Positions 8,041 through 17,654 of a stretch of DNA of 64,000 nt are shown piece by piece. A model generated the notes under the pieces. The model made no database searches. It was given only the letters and a program-made list of their open reading frames with translations, and had not been told where the DNA came from. Both the position numbers and the translations under genes were made by a program. Origin of the DNA: Rivularia sp. T60_A2020_040 (lineage in GTDB: Bacteria > Cyanobacteriota > Cyanobacteriia > Cyanobacteriales > Nostocaceae). How positions within the stretch are numbered: the stretch's first letter is position 1; each line of letters opens with the position of its first letter. Location of the stretch: NCBI GenBank assembly GCA_015272215.1, contig JACYMD010000010.1, forward strand, positions 53,658 to 117,657, read 5' to 3'.

Positions 8041-8691
8041 ATGAATACTTCAACTTTTGCCAAAGATAGCGACAATTCCTTTGATTTTTTGAATTTGGAT
8101 TTAATTTCACCCTCTCCCACACAAGATGAGGATTTACTCGCTCGGTTATCCTTTATTCCTGGGCTAAAAGAAATTTTGATGTTGCGTCAGGTTCACGCTT
8201 TAGAACACGCTACAGTATGGATTTTAAGCGAATCCTATTCAGCATTAACTCCCCAAGTCAGCCGTGAAAATGTTGGTATCGATAATCAACTTCACACTGG
8301 CTTATCTACAGAATCGGGATTTTTTCTTTATGGTGAAGTCAACATCAGCAATTTGCGACGGGCTGTAAATCTTGCTCTCCAAAGACTCACCACTGGAGAA
8401 TGGAATTTAGCCATACATCCTCGCTGCGGTACAAATGCATCAGTCGCGATGTTATTAACAGCAGGATTAGCTATGGGAATGCATTTATTATTACCACGAG
8501 GACCGATTGAACAATTAATTGGTTTGGGTTTAGCCACAACAACCGCAACCGAACTGACTCCCGATGTCGGTGCTTTTTTTCAACGTTATATTACCACTGC
8601 AATTCCTTTTAACCTCGGAATTGAAAATATTACTCAGCAATATGATGCAATGGGACGTAAAGCTTATTTTGTCCAAGTTAAGTGGAAATAG
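8041..8691 (+). CDS. DUF6391 domain-containing protein
   Basis: 216 residues. The conserved block RQVHALEHATVWIL (about residues 49-62) is the signature of the DUF6391 family, found mainly in cyanobacteria. A glycine/alanine-rich hydrophobic stretch follows (ASVAMLLTAGLAMGMHLLL and IGLGLATTTATEL), which could form one or two membrane segments. There is no signal peptide. The HALEHATV His/Glu cluster suggests metal binding, but this is inference and the family has no established function. The gene is preceded by a GGTGGGGGAG stretch that could serve in translation initiation. It is followed by a TTGACAG tandem repeat that starts at its stop codon. Confidence 0.75.
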   Translation: MNTSTFAKDSDNSFDFLNLDLISPSPTQDEDLLARLSFIPGLKEILMLRQVHALEHATVWILSESYSALTPQVSRENVGIDNQLHTGLSTESGFFLYGEVNISNLRRAVNLALQRLTTGEWNLAIHPRCGTNASVAMLLTAGLAMGMHLLLPRGPIEQLIGLGLATTTATELTPDVGAFFQRYITTAIPFNLGIENITQQYDAMGRKAYFVQVKWK

Positions 8692-8752
8692 GTTGATAGT
8701 TGACAGTGGACAGTGGACAGTTGACAGTTGACAGTTGACAGTTGTTAGTTGA
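8692..8752. repeat. Heptamer tandem repeat (TTGACAG/TGGACAG), copy 1
   Basis: About seven copies of 'ttgacag'/'tggacag', beginning at the stop codon of the DUF6391 gene. It belongs to the short tandemly repeated repetitive sequences of filamentous cyanobacteria. Related arrays lie at 27376, 43413, 44341, 48496 and 50048. Confidence 0.9.
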
Positions 8753-8912
8753 TATTTATTTCTCCCCATCCCCTTGTCTCCTATCTTAAGTAGTATTCAT
8801 GACTACAAAAAAATAACCATTTTAATGATGTTTTTTAAATCGAACGAAGGATGAAGCTAACTCTTCTGTTAGTGACACTAGGAGAGGAATTTAATTAGGA
8901 AAAAACATCATT

Positions 8913-9485
8913 ATGGCAGCAACATTTACTGACACTCAACGTCAAGCGATCGCGATGAAGTTAGCAGACATGAAAGTGCTGCAAAACCAGATGATTGCTA
9001 GCGAACAGAAGTTAATCTCGGCTATCAGCGATGGGGAGATTACAAAGCGTCTCCAAGATATGCTCAAGGATGACCAAGAAAGTTTGGGAACTATCGAAGC
9101 GGCGATCGCTAAATTTGGTACTTCATCTCAACCCCAAGAAAAAGTAAAGAGTTTCGCTCAAACCCTTGACAAAATGATGGGTGGTAGCGAATTACAACTT
9201 TACGAAAAAGCATTGCAGCATGAAGGAATGAAGCATCAGTTAGTCATGACTGGTATGCTGGTACACAAGTGCGCTCAAGCTGCTGGTGGAGATTGGCAAG
9301 AAGCAATTGACCCCATCAACAAGGTTAATTTCAAAAATCGCGCTCACCAAGAACAATTAAAAGCAATTATTTACGCTTTGGGTACTCGCGAATTAGTTGG
9401 TAAAGAACCCGATACCAGTGTTTGGGCTGCTGTTGAAGATGGAATTGCTGCTGCGAAGGGTTTATTTAGCGGTCTTACCAGTTAG
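8913..9485 (+). CDS. Conserved hypothetical helical protein (four-helix/ferritin-like appearance)
   Basis: 190 residues, no signal peptide, almost entirely alpha-helical by composition, with paired acidic/histidine stretches (EKALQHEGMKHQLV and HKCAQAAGGDW). The repeated helix pattern and E..H spacing loosely recall ferritin-like or hemerythrin-like bundles, but I cannot place a complete metal-binding motif and do not assign a family. The start ATG is preceded by 'ggaaaaaacatcatt', and AGGAGAGGA lies about 30 bases upstream. It is probably monocistronic. Two GAGACGT palindromes follow it. Confidence 0.6.
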   Translation: MAATFTDTQRQAIAMKLADMKVLQNQMIASEQKLISAISDGEITKRLQDMLKDDQESLGTIEAAIAKFGTSSQPQEKVKSFAQTLDKMMGGSELQLYEKALQHEGMKHQLVMTGMLVHKCAQAAGGDWQEAIDPINKVNFKNRAHQEQLKAIIYALGTRELVGKEPDTSVWAAVEDGIAAAKGLFSGLTS

Positions 9486-9519
9486 TGTTAGTGTATTTCA
9501 ATCATGAGGATGGATTGTA

Positions 9520-9630
9520 GAGACGTTATACATAACGTCTCCCAAAGTCTAGGGAAAAACCAACCTACGTACCTAGCACATTTTTGATGGTTACTTCCAA
9601 ATCCAGGGAGACGTAGCACTGCTACGTCTC
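9520..9630. repeat. Two palindromic interspersed repeats (GAGACGT family), copies 2 and 3
   Basis: Copy 2: GAGACGTTAT (9520-9529) with ATAACGTCTC (9532-9541). Copy 3: GAGACGTAGC (9608-9617) with GCTACGTCTC (9621-9630). The loop and stem-top bases vary while GAGACGT/ACGTCTC is kept, which implies conservation of the stem. They lie between convergent genes. Confidence 0.85.
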
Positions 9631-9660
9631 TACATTATTTATTTTTTACTCAACAAATTA

Positions 9661-11409
9661 CTATGATTTCAATTGAAATTCATCAAATTTAACTACTTTA
9701 TCTCCAGGTTTAGTCGTATCAAAGTAATAACTACTAACTTCTCCGTTCCCTGTATCTAAAATACTAAATACGGTAATTTCATTACTTGCAATATAAGGTA
9801 TCGGTTTCCCATCTTCACCAGTTAATGGTTGAATTGATGGTATTATCGGTTCTAAACCATTTGGGTCACCAACTTCAATATATTTTTCTTTCAATCCTTG
9901 GGGTACATTACGTTTTTTATCTCCGAAAAAAGCACCGTAATTATTACCAACATTTGATGATTCTAAAAAATTTATTCCCGATTCACTACGGAAACGATTC
10001 CACAAATGGGAATGTCCATAAAATACCAATTGCACATTATTCTTTTCTAATAAAGGTACAATATCCCGAATTAAATAATCTTGTTCCAGGGGATATTCAT
10101 AACTGATATTTGTGATTTTACCTTTATCATCTTTTTCAATAGTTTGGACTGGATTTGTATAAGCCGGAACAATATTATCTCCTAACGAATGAACCGGATG
10201 ATGTAACATGACTATTTTGTATTTTGCTTGTTTAAATTCCTCACTATTAAGTTCTTCAATTAACCAATTATATTGAGGACTACCTTGATCAATTGGTTCA
10301 AAAATATGCTGTCCGTAACCCCAATTTTTGGGATTATTAAAATCGGCTTCTCTTTCGCGATATTTACCTTTGGCATCCGGTTCTAAACTCGGAACTCGCC
10401 AAATATTCGTAGCATAAAGTACTACTAATCGTACATCACCAAAAGTTGTTGCATAATAATTTTCTCCCCCAGTTTTACTTTCAGGTAAACTAAAAATTTC
10501 TTCATAAGTATCGCTATTAAAAGAATTAGCCGACAAAGATGATTCACCATAGAAATTTTTAGCTACTGCGCGGGGAATTGTATCGTTATATTCACCACCC
10601 AAACTATCACTCTTTCCTCTTCTTCCCATCACTTCATGATTGCCGAGTGCAGTAAAAATAGGAGCATTTTGAATAATTTCACCGCCAGTATAAACTGTTT
10701 TCACTCCATTAGTATCTATTTCATAATTAGCTCTACCTTGTAAAGCCGGGAAAAATGCTACACCACGATTATCATCAAACCATTCACTGGCTCTATCTGG
10801 TATATTAACTAAATCCCCAGCCATGAAAACTGCATCAATATCGCCGACTGTTTCTTTTACTTTTTGTAAATTTACCGCAGTCATTGGTTTAAGCTGATGA
10901 TCGGAAGTTAAGAGAATTTTTAACGGTTTACCCGGTTGAGGTGCAGATATCAGTTGATAAACTTTACTCATTGCATCCCCACCATTTTCAGGTTTACTAA
11001 TTACTTGATAGTCAACTTTTTGACTAGAATTTAACCCAGTAATTTCCGCTTCATGTCTCCAAATATCGCGGTTAACTGGTTGTTGATACACTTGTTTATC
11101 TTTAGTTTGATTTCCAACTTTAGATTGTTGATCTTCCCTAGTATGACTTAATTTAATGGTTGTAGCTTCGGTACTTTGTTTGAGGTTTTCTCCGTAAGTA
11201 ACTGTATTTTTTTGACCAGGAAACTCCGTAAACCACACAACTTTGACAGAATTTTCGGTTGGTAATTGTAAAAAAGGTTCCGTTAACAGCGATGAAGCTT
11301 CAGCAACGGGTTGTGAATCGGGTAAGCATCCATAGATTAAAGTTAGGCACAAAACACATAGAAATACAGATGCTAATGGTATCGGATGGTTTCTGAAACG
11401 TCTAAACAT
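9661..11409 (-). CDS. Metallophosphoesterase (purple acid phosphatase-like), membrane-anchored or secreted
   Basis: 582 residues. The N-terminus has two arginines, a hydrophobic span and Cys28 (IYGC), a possible but imperfect lipobox. A beta-rich region (about 45-165) resembles the fibronectin-like domain preceding purple acid phosphatase catalytic domains. The calcineurin-like catalytic domain shows the metal motifs in order: SDHQ, MAGDLVN, ALGNHEV, MLHHPVHS and YGHSHLWN. The first motif has DHQ where the family usually has DxH. It probably hydrolyses phosphate esters outside the cytoplasm; substrate unknown. The C-terminus (FSILDTGNGEV...) matches the distal strand of such enzymes. It is a single gene. 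Confidence 0.82.
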   Translation of the reverse strand: MFRRFRNHPIPLASVFLCVLCLTLIYGCLPDSQPVAEASSLLTEPFLQLPTENSVKVVWFTEFPGQKNTVTYGENLKQSTEATTIKLSHTREDQQSKVGNQTKDKQVYQQPVNRDIWRHEAEITGLNSSQKVDYQVISKPENGGDAMSKVYQLISAPQPGKPLKILLTSDHQLKPMTAVNLQKVKETVGDIDAVFMAGDLVNIPDRASEWFDDNRGVAFFPALQGRANYEIDTNGVKTVYTGGEIIQNAPIFTALGNHEVMGRRGKSDSLGGEYNDTIPRAVAKNFYGESSLSANSFNSDTYEEIFSLPESKTGGENYYATTFGDVRLVVLYATNIWRVPSLEPDAKGKYREREADFNNPKNWGYGQHIFEPIDQGSPQYNWLIEELNSEEFKQAKYKIVMLHHPVHSLGDNIVPAYTNPVQTIEKDDKGKITNISYEYPLEQDYLIRDIVPLLEKNNVQLVFYGHSHLWNRFRSESGINFLESSNVGNNYGAFFGDKKRNVPQGLKEKYIEVGDPNGLEPIIPSIQPLTGEDGKPIPYIASNEITVFSILDTGNGEVSSYYFDTTKPGDKVVKFDEFQLKS

Positions 11410-12255
11410 GATTATTTTCCATTCATCTATAGTTTTGTAGAAACAATCAACTGATAATTGTTTCTCACAAATGTAGTTTATATGACAAAAATTATTTGGA
11501 AATTCTTATCGCAATTATTCAACCTTGCTGCAATATTGTTTTATATGTAGCAAAAAATACTCACTCTTGGAAAAGCTAATTTCTGATATTCGGAGTTTAA
11601 TTTGACTGGTTTGAAGTTTGCGTTCACCGCAGGTGCGGCTTCGCCTATCGCAACAACAAACTAAATCGGAGGCTTTCGGAGTCTAAAATAAATAAAAGAT
11701 AAATGTCTTATTTAATACTTGCAGCTTCGAGCCATTACACTATGATGTTTAGTATTCGGAGGGAAAAACTAGTTCTGAATGAAGAAAATAAAGGAGGTTA
11801 TCTGACTAATATACTCTTGGTTAAGAACATCAGCTGTGAGATTATTAGTTTTCGATATTCTATATTCATTGCTAGATTGCATACGTATTTTTACTTAAAT
11901 GTTTATAACATTTTGATGCTGGATCATTTTTCTGTATTAAGTGTTATGAATGCCAGCGATTTGTTAATCAGGTATTGAAATAAAAACTTGTTGACAAAGT
12001 GCGAAGTATTTACAAACATTTGGGTTCGATTGTTTTAGTTTCTGATGTTTGTTTAATCTGTTAACTTGTAAGCTTTTTAGTCGGAAAATTTAGCTTTTAT
12101 CTAAACATTAAAAGAGCATTATTTCGTGACAGTTTATGTCAGTGAAGCGATTCTATTTGAGGGAATTGCTATGTTGTGATGCTCAAGTTTAGTGATATCC
12201 GAGGGAGCTAATTCATTTACGCGATTGAGTACATCAAATTTAGGAATAAATACAA
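11410..12255. other. 846-bp region without a recognised gene
   Basis: AT-rich. 11618-11660 contains a cyanobacterial interspersed repeat (gcgttcaccgcaggtgcggcttcgcct). An open frame at 11703-11978 has hydrophobic, Leu/Ile/Phe-rich low-complexity content without a recognisable domain or ribosome binding site and is not called. The last 150 bp presumably hold the promoter of the protease gene. Confidence 0.5.
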
Positions 12256-14547
12256 ATGGCAACAAATAATTCTAACTCCATTTCCTTCAATCCACAAATT
12301 TTAGGAGATTCGTTCCGTTTAAGTGATAAAGAAGATCCAAAAGTCAAAAAGTTAGGCTTTGATTTAATTTCGCTTCAAGAAGAATATGAATCGAGTTTGA
12401 AGCAAGACAATGACGATGAAGCTTTCTTACAATCGAGCAATCTATCATTGCCGGTAATGGAGAACAATTTAGTCGTCATTGATGCAGTCGCTAGTGGGGA
12501 TATTGAGACCTTACTTGCTGATTTACAAAAGTTAGGAATGCAAAATGCATCTAGTTTTGGTTCTATTGTTTCAGGCTTATTCCCGATTGAATCTATTGAA
12601 CAATTAGCTAGTTTAGACAGCCTCAAATTTGCTAAGCCAGCTATTGCTATAACTAATGTCGGGGCTACTACCAGTCAAGCTGATGCAGCGATGAATGCTG
12701 ATATTGCTCGTAGTGTTTTTGGTGTAGATGGTACCGGAGTCACCGTGGGTGTACTGTCTGATAGTTATGATTACTTAGGTGGAGCTGCTGCCGATGTTGC
12801 TAGCGGTGACCTTCCCGGTGTTGGTAATCCTCGTTATACAAAACCAGTTAAAGTACTTCAAGATTATCTAAATGAGGATGCTAGTGATGAAGGTCGTGCC
12901 ATGTTGCAACTTGTCCATGATGTAGCACCTGGTGCTGAATTAGCATTTCGTACAGCTTTCTTAGGTCAAGCTGATTTTGCTAATGGCATTCTTGAACTAG
13001 CCAATGTCGCTGGATCTGATGTGATCGTGGACGATATCATTTACTTTGCTGAGCCCATGTTCCAGGATGGGATTATCGCTCAGGCTGTAGATACTGTAGT
13101 GGCTAATGGAGTCTCCTACTTCTCTGCTGCTGGAAACTATGGTCGTAATGCCTATGAAAGTGCTTTTAATCCTAGTGGTTTTAGATTAGACGGATTTGGT
13201 GAGTTTCACGATTTTGACCCTGGTGCAGATGTTGATACCTTGCAAAGCATCACAGTTCCTCAAGGAAGTAGATTTAGTATCTCCTTTCAGTGGGATTCAC
13301 CTTTCTTCTCAGTTAGTGGTGGTGCTGGTTCTCCTAACGATTTAGACATTTTTGTATTTGATAGTACTGGACGTTTTGTATTAGATGGTAGTGATGACCC
13401 TAATATTAGTGGCGACCCCTTAGAAGTATTCTCATTTTTCAACGATGGAAGCTATGGGACAGACCAGTTCAACATTGCTATCTCTAATTTCAATGGTCCC
13501 AATCCTAATTTGATGAAATATGTGGTGTTGGGTAGCAGCACTACCATTAACGAGTTTGATACTGCCAGTGGAACACTTTACGGTCATGCCAATGCCAATG
13601 GCGCTCAGGCTGTTGGAGCAGCATCTTATCAAGACACGCCAAGATTTGGTACTAATCCACCTATCTTAGAGGATTTTTCTGCATCCGGACCTACACCCAT
13701 CTTGTTTAAAACTGATGGTACACCAACCAATGAACTACGCCAAAAACCTGAAATTGTAGCTCCAGATGGGACTAATACTACATTCTTTCAGTCAGATACA
13801 GATGGAGATGGTTTCCCTAACTTCTTTGGTACATCAGCAGCGGCTCCTCATGCAGCAGCAGTAGCGGCTTTAATGCTTGAAGCGGCTCCTGGTACAAGCC
13901 CTGCTGATATTTATACAGCCCTGGAAAATACAGCTCTGGATATGGACGATCCATCTACTCCAGGTTTTGATACAGGTTTTGATAATGCGAGTGGATTTGG
14001 TTTAATTCAAGCGGATAAAGTTCTACAGCAACTAGTTGGAAATCCTAATCCCATCTTCACCACAGATATCAATGGAACTACAGTTGAAGCGATTGACTTA
14101 ACTGGTTTCGCTACCGATAAAGTCACTGTCGATTACACCATCAGCAGAGAAGCTGATTTCAATAATCAAATTTACTTCTACAAGGTTGATAATATTACTG
14201 GTACTGTTGGTGGTGTCGCAGTTGGAGAGAGCGGTTATCTAGAAGCTGCTTTGAACAATCTGGTTTCTCCTGTATTCTCTACTCGCGATGACAAGACAGA
14301 AAGCGGAAGTGTTGAGATTGAGGCTGGCTCTATAGTAGTTCCTCTGATTATTGCTGATGGTGATTTAACTCAAGCCCTCAACGGTACAGCAGAGGTTTAC
14401 TTCTCATACTTGGGTGCTAATACTAATAAGGATAATTTCGACCACATTAAGTTGTTGGATAGCAACACTTTCGGCTTTGAAGATTTACCCAACGGTGGTG
14501 ACAAAGATTTTAACGATATTGTCATCAAGATTGACAGTATTGTTTAA
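12256..14547 (+). CDS. S8/S53-like serine peptidase with C-terminal DUF4114 domain
   Basis: 763 residues, no classical signal peptide. The catalytic core runs from about residue 150 to 570: Asp169 in VLSDSYD, an acidic pair Asp211-Glu212 in DEGRAMLQLVHD where classical subtilisins have the HGT histidine, AAGNYG near 293, and nucleophile Ser527 in GTSAAAPH. The Glu-for-His arrangement matches S53-like (sedolisin-type) variants of the subtilisin fold. Between about 300 and 440 a beta-sandwich insertion (DLDIFVFDSTGRFVLDGS) resembles pre-peptidase domains. The last 90 residues end in FEDLPNGGDKDFNDIVI, a typical DUF4114 calcium-binding-like module of exported cyanobacterial proteins. It is probably secreted by a non-Sec route; that is inference. 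Confidence 0.85.
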   Translation: MATNNSNSISFNPQILGDSFRLSDKEDPKVKKLGFDLISLQEEYESSLKQDNDDEAFLQSSNLSLPVMENNLVVIDAVASGDIETLLADLQKLGMQNASSFGSIVSGLFPIESIEQLASLDSLKFAKPAIAITNVGATTSQADAAMNADIARSVFGVDGTGVTVGVLSDSYDYLGGAAADVASGDLPGVGNPRYTKPVKVLQDYLNEDASDEGRAMLQLVHDVAPGAELAFRTAFLGQADFANGILELANVAGSDVIVDDIIYFAEPMFQDGIIAQAVDTVVANGVSYFSAAGNYGRNAYESAFNPSGFRLDGFGEFHDFDPGADVDTLQSITVPQGSRFSISFQWDSPFFSVSGGAGSPNDLDIFVFDSTGRFVLDGSDDPNISGDPLEVFSFFNDGSYGTDQFNIAISNFNGPNPNLMKYVVLGSSTTINEFDTASGTLYGHANANGAQAVGAASYQDTPRFGTNPPILEDFSASGPTPILFKTDGTPTNELRQKPEIVAPDGTNTTFFQSDTDGDGFPNFFGTSAAAPHAAAVAALMLEAAPGTSPADIYTALENTALDMDDPSTPGFDTGFDNASGFGLIQADKVLQQLVGNPNPIFTTDINGTTVEAIDLTGFATDKVTVDYTISREADFNNQIYFYKVDNITGTVGGVAVGESGYLEAALNNLVSPVFSTRDDKTESGSVEIEAGSIVVPLIIADGDLTQALNGTAEVYFSYLGANTNKDNFDHIKLLDSNTFGFEDLPNGGDKDFNDIVIKIDSIV

Positions 14548-14596
14548 TTTAAAGTTAGTTATTAGTTCCTAAAAATTCACTACGGAAACTTTTTCT

Positions 14597-14648
14597 GGTT
14601 CGTAGTCGGGCTTTAACTTAAGAAAGCGCTGAAGCCCTACTACGAACC
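14597..14648. repeat. Inverted repeat (GGTTCGTAGT...ACTACGAACC)
   Basis: 17-bp arms, 14597-14613 and 14632-14648, with one mismatch and an 18-bp spacer. It lies between convergent genes. It looks like a small palindromic interspersed element and may also work as a transcription stop. Confidence 0.7.
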
Positions 14649-14706
14649 TTTCGCTGGTGCCTAAGTGCTGTAATCAATACTTACTCAAACGAAAATATCT
14701 AGAAAT

Positions 14707-15360
14707 TTAGCTTACCTTGAGTTTGAATAGAATATGTCTACAAGGATCGACAGGATTATATCTAAATTTGCGAGACTCTAAAATATTTAATTTAACTTTA
14801 CCAATCATGTCATACCATTTTTTTTCACTCAAAAAGGAATAAGGTAAATCAATTCCGTAAGGTTGATTCCCGATGTAGTCTGCAAATTTTAAACTAGTAA
14901 AATCTTTAGAGCTTTTCCAGTAGTGATCCTTAATTAAAATATCTTTTCTAGAAACTCGTTTAGCTTCTTCTAATAACCTTTGAGGATTGTCTGCGTGGTG
15001 AAAGACATCAATAATCATCACATTATCGAAGTGGTTATCTGGGAAAGGAAGATTATAACCATCATAATGGACTATGGGAATAAAGGTTTCTGGTTGAATA
15101 TGGGTATCACAACCAGTAAATTGTGGTGTACAAGAGCCTTTAGCTAAGACTTTTTTGATGTTAGCTGCTAAGGAACCATTAGATGTACCCAAATCCAAAA
15201 TCATCCGACTTTCTGATAAATAGGGAACTAGTATCTGAGTAAGATAGTGGATTCTGATGGGAAACAAAATCTTCTCATTTAAAGTTTTAAAAGTTGAATC
15301 TGAGAAGGTTTTAATAACCCTGTTAGTAAGAGATTCAAAAGTAGAATCTGAGAGAAACAT
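14707..15360 (-). CDS. Class I SAM-dependent methyltransferase
   Basis: 217 residues. Motif I is MILDLGTSNGSLAANI (about residues 57-72). Then come a polar strand (FTGCDTHIQPE), the acidic region DNVMIIDVFHHADNP (motif IV-like) and a post-motif helix LLEEAKRVSRKDILIKDH. This is the Methyltransf_11-type layout; the substrate is unknown. The N-terminus contains two near-identical stretches, SDSTFESL and SDSTFKTL, suggesting a small internal duplication. It is a single gene convergent with the protease. An AGGAG sits immediately upstream of the start on the coding strand. Confidence 0.8.
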   Translation of the reverse strand: MFLSDSTFESLTNRVIKTFSDSTFKTLNEKILFPIRIHYLTQILVPYLSESRMILDLGTSNGSLAANIKKVLAKGSCTPQFTGCDTHIQPETFIPIVHYDGYNLPFPDNHFDNVMIIDVFHHADNPQRLLEEAKRVSRKDILIKDHYWKSSKDFTSLKFADYIGNQPYGIDLPYSFLSEKKWYDMIGKVKLNILESRKFRYNPVDPCRHILFKLKVS

Positions 15361-16019
15361 AATACTCCTTCTTATCTGTTTTGATGTTGAAATGGGTAGA
15401 CGATAGAAATCTAAAAACCTGGAAAAATCGGTTCTTGCTCAACTATAGTCTCACTTAATCGGTGCTTTTTTTCGTAAATTTAGATTTTTAGTCCAAATCG
15501 TGGACTTAAACAAAAATTTGCTTAATAAGAAAGCCAATCCTGTTCTTCAACACCTAAGAGTATATCCAGTTTACTTTTCTTTACATCTATCTTACGTAAG
15601 TAAATTTGGTGAATATCTATGTTCTCTTATAACCTGAGATAGAGTTCTTCAGTTATAAGTGACCGAAATAATTCGTAATTCGTAATTCGTAATATGTCCC
15701 TCCGGGACACGCTGCGAAGACCGTAATTCGTAATTACGGACAAAATTAATAATTAATTCATTTAGGTTGCAAGCCCCTGATTTCAATCATGGATAAACAA
15801 AAAATGGCGAGCTTCATATTTCAAGCCCCTAGATTTATCTATGGGGTATTAATTACGAATTACGAATTAGTAACTACGAATTGTTTTGACCTTGATTTGC
15901 CTATGGCGATGGCTCTACAAGACAAAGCCCGCCCGCATTTTTATGAAGCAGATGCGGACGGACGGGGATGCCTATCCCACAAAAGTTTTATAATATAATG
16001 CTGTAGCTGATTTATCGGA
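15361..16019. other. 659-bp repeat-rich intergenic region
   Basis: Contains tandem TAATTCG units (15671-15733), a GTCCCTCCGGGAC palindrome (15695-15707), TTACGAA units (15846-15875) and a GC-rich repeat (15930-15970, cgcccgcatttttatgaagcagatgcggacgg). A 69-codon open frame at 15789-15998 is built mostly from these repeats and is not called a gene. Confidence 0.65.
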
Positions 16020-16976
16020 TTATTTAACAACGTAACGATGACGTAGCCGCAGTAACGACTGAGAAACTAAAACCATTACAGGAAGTTCAATCAAAGGGCC
16101 GATGACTAAGGCGAGGGCAATTAAAGGACGTTCTCTAAAAGTAGAAGTGGCGATCGCTAAGGCAATGGGTGAGTTGCGAGCAAGGGTTGTGCAGTTAAAG
16201 CAAGCAACTTCTTCATAGCTAAATTTAGCTAGGTGTCCAATTAATTGACCTAAGCAAAAATTAACACCAAAGAAAATCAATATAGGCATCAGCATTTTCA
16301 AGAGTAAATCTGGTCGTTGCATCAAAATCTGCCCTTGTGAAGCAAACATGGCTGCGATGGCTATAGCGAGAAATACCGTTTGATTTGCGGCTAGCTTCCG
16401 CAGAATTTGCTGTCCAATAGGATTATTTTGTTGAATTAACCTTTTAGAAATCAACGCTAAAATTAAGGGAATTACTAAAACCAATACCACGTTTTCGAGC
16501 AAAATAAATATATTAATATTGACTAATTTTCCAGCAAATATTAGTAAGTAAATTGGCAATAACATTACTTGTAAAAGCAAATTCCACGGAAGTAAAGCAG
16601 TGGCAAGAGTCACATCCCCTTGAGATATACTGGTAAAAATCAAATACCAATCCGTACAAGGTGTAACCATTAGCATAATCAGTCCTACCCATAAATCGGG
16701 AGTATCTCTAAGGAAAATTGCTCCCAATCCCCAAGCAAATATAGGAGTCCAGAGAAAGTTTATCCCTAGACTCAATCCCGTCACTTTATAGTTTTGTAAG
16801 GCATTACCTAAGTGATTCAGCGGAGTATTTAGAAATACTCCATACAGCATCAACATCAGAGCAGGGACAATTAAATAAACAGCATTTTCCGCAAACCAAG
16901 TAATTTGTCCCAATGCCAACCCAATAAAAATAGCCGCAATCACCAATAAAGATTGGAATTTTTCAGTCCACTTCAA
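16020..16976 (-). CDS. Bile acid:sodium symporter / arsenite-permease-type transporter
   Basis: 318 residues with about nine or ten hydrophobic spans. The segment TPCTDWYLIFTSISQGD (about residues 108-124) followed by LPWNLLLQ, and ACFNCTTLARNSPIALAIA near the C-terminus, place it in the BASS/ArsB(Acr3)-like superfamily, in the group often labelled arsenic resistance protein. The cargo could be arsenite or an organic anion. No arsR or arsC is adjacent, so an arsenic role is not supported by context. The start is a TTG at 16976 because no earlier ATG fits the first membrane span. Function is assigned at superfamily level only. Confidence 0.75.
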   Translation of the reverse strand: MKWTEKFQSLLVIAAIFIGLALGQITWFAENAVYLIVPALMLMLYGVFLNTPLNHLGNALQNYKVTGLSLGINFLWTPIFAWGLGAIFLRDTPDLWVGLIMLMVTPCTDWYLIFTSISQGDVTLATALLPWNLLLQVMLLPIYLLIFAGKLVNINIFILLENVVLVLVIPLILALISKRLIQQNNPIGQQILRKLAANQTVFLAIAIAAMFASQGQILMQRPDLLLKMLMPILIFFGVNFCLGQLIGHLAKFSYEEVACFNCTTLARNSPIALAIATSTFRERPLIALALVIGPLIELPVMVLVSQSLLRLRHRYVVK

Positions 16977-17019
16977 TTTTGATACCTCTGTTTAATTTAT
17001 TAGGTAGAATTTATATCAA

Positions 17020-17080
17020 ATTTTTTTCAACGCAAAGGTACGCAAAGATACACGCTGAGGAACGCTGAGTTTTTCAGGCG
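17020..17080. repeat. Interspersed 'ACGCAAAG' repeat
   Basis: 'caacgcaaaggtacgcaaagatacacgctgagg' is a member of a dispersed family. A related copy lies at 17524-17575 (aacgcagaggcacgccgagg) and an inverted one at 36483-36530. Confidence 0.65.
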
Positions 17081-17291
17081 GCTCAAGCGATCGCAAAAAA
17101 GTTATATTTATTTGAGTTGTTTAAGCCGCAAATTTTACTCCTTCAGACAGATGCTAATTAGAATTTATACAAATTTACTCATTCTCAAGTGTAGAAAAGT
17201 TAGCGTCATCTTTCATAAGTAGCAACTTCAGTTATACAATTACATAAATACCTTGCCTTGCAACTAGTTTTGACCTTTGATCCGTGAGTAA

Positions 17292-17510
17292 CTGTCGCCT
17301 GAAAAAAAATCACTAGCGCGGTGGATAACGTTCGGTTGGGCTGTTCTAGAACAAGTACGTAGTTTGTTTAACAGGTTTGTAGTCAAAAAACGTTGAGAGC
17401 GTCCGGTATTATTGTTTAAAAACCAGTGGAATTTAGATCAAATTATGGGAGAACATCCAGAGGTGGAGTTAAGTCCAATTGCATTACCTCCGACAAGTGA
17501 GAAAGCTTAA
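17292..17510 (+). pseudogene. Possible gene remnant with one in-frame TGA
   Basis: An open frame of about 72 codons, interrupted once by TGA at 17394-17396, with protein-like composition: first segment LARWITFGWAVLEQVRSLF, second segment [20 protein letters not shown]. No family is recognised, and a chance open frame cannot be excluded in DNA of this length. Its base composition is higher in G+C than the flanking AT-rich sequence. It lies just upstream of rca, flanked by ACGCAAAG-type repeats. Confidence 0.25.
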
Positions 17511-17654
17511 AATGATTGTTTTTTTTTCAACGCAGAGGCACGCCGAGGCTAGCGCAAAGGGACACAGAGTTTTTTTGTGAAACTGATAGATTAGTCTTTT
17601 AAAAACGCGATCGCCTTTTTGTAACCCAGTTAAAACCTAGTATTTACCAAATCG

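Noticed and set aside
8530..8769. 79-codon minus-strand frame with [13 protein letters not shown] repeats
   Set aside because: Translation of the TTGACAG repeat and antisense of the DUF6391 gene.
11703..11978. 91-codon open frame in the intergenic region before the protease
   Set aside because: No ribosome binding site, no domain, AT-biased hydrophobic content; likely chance.
15789..15998. 69-codon open frame
   Set aside because: Built from TTACGAA tandem units and GC-rich interspersed repeat sequence.
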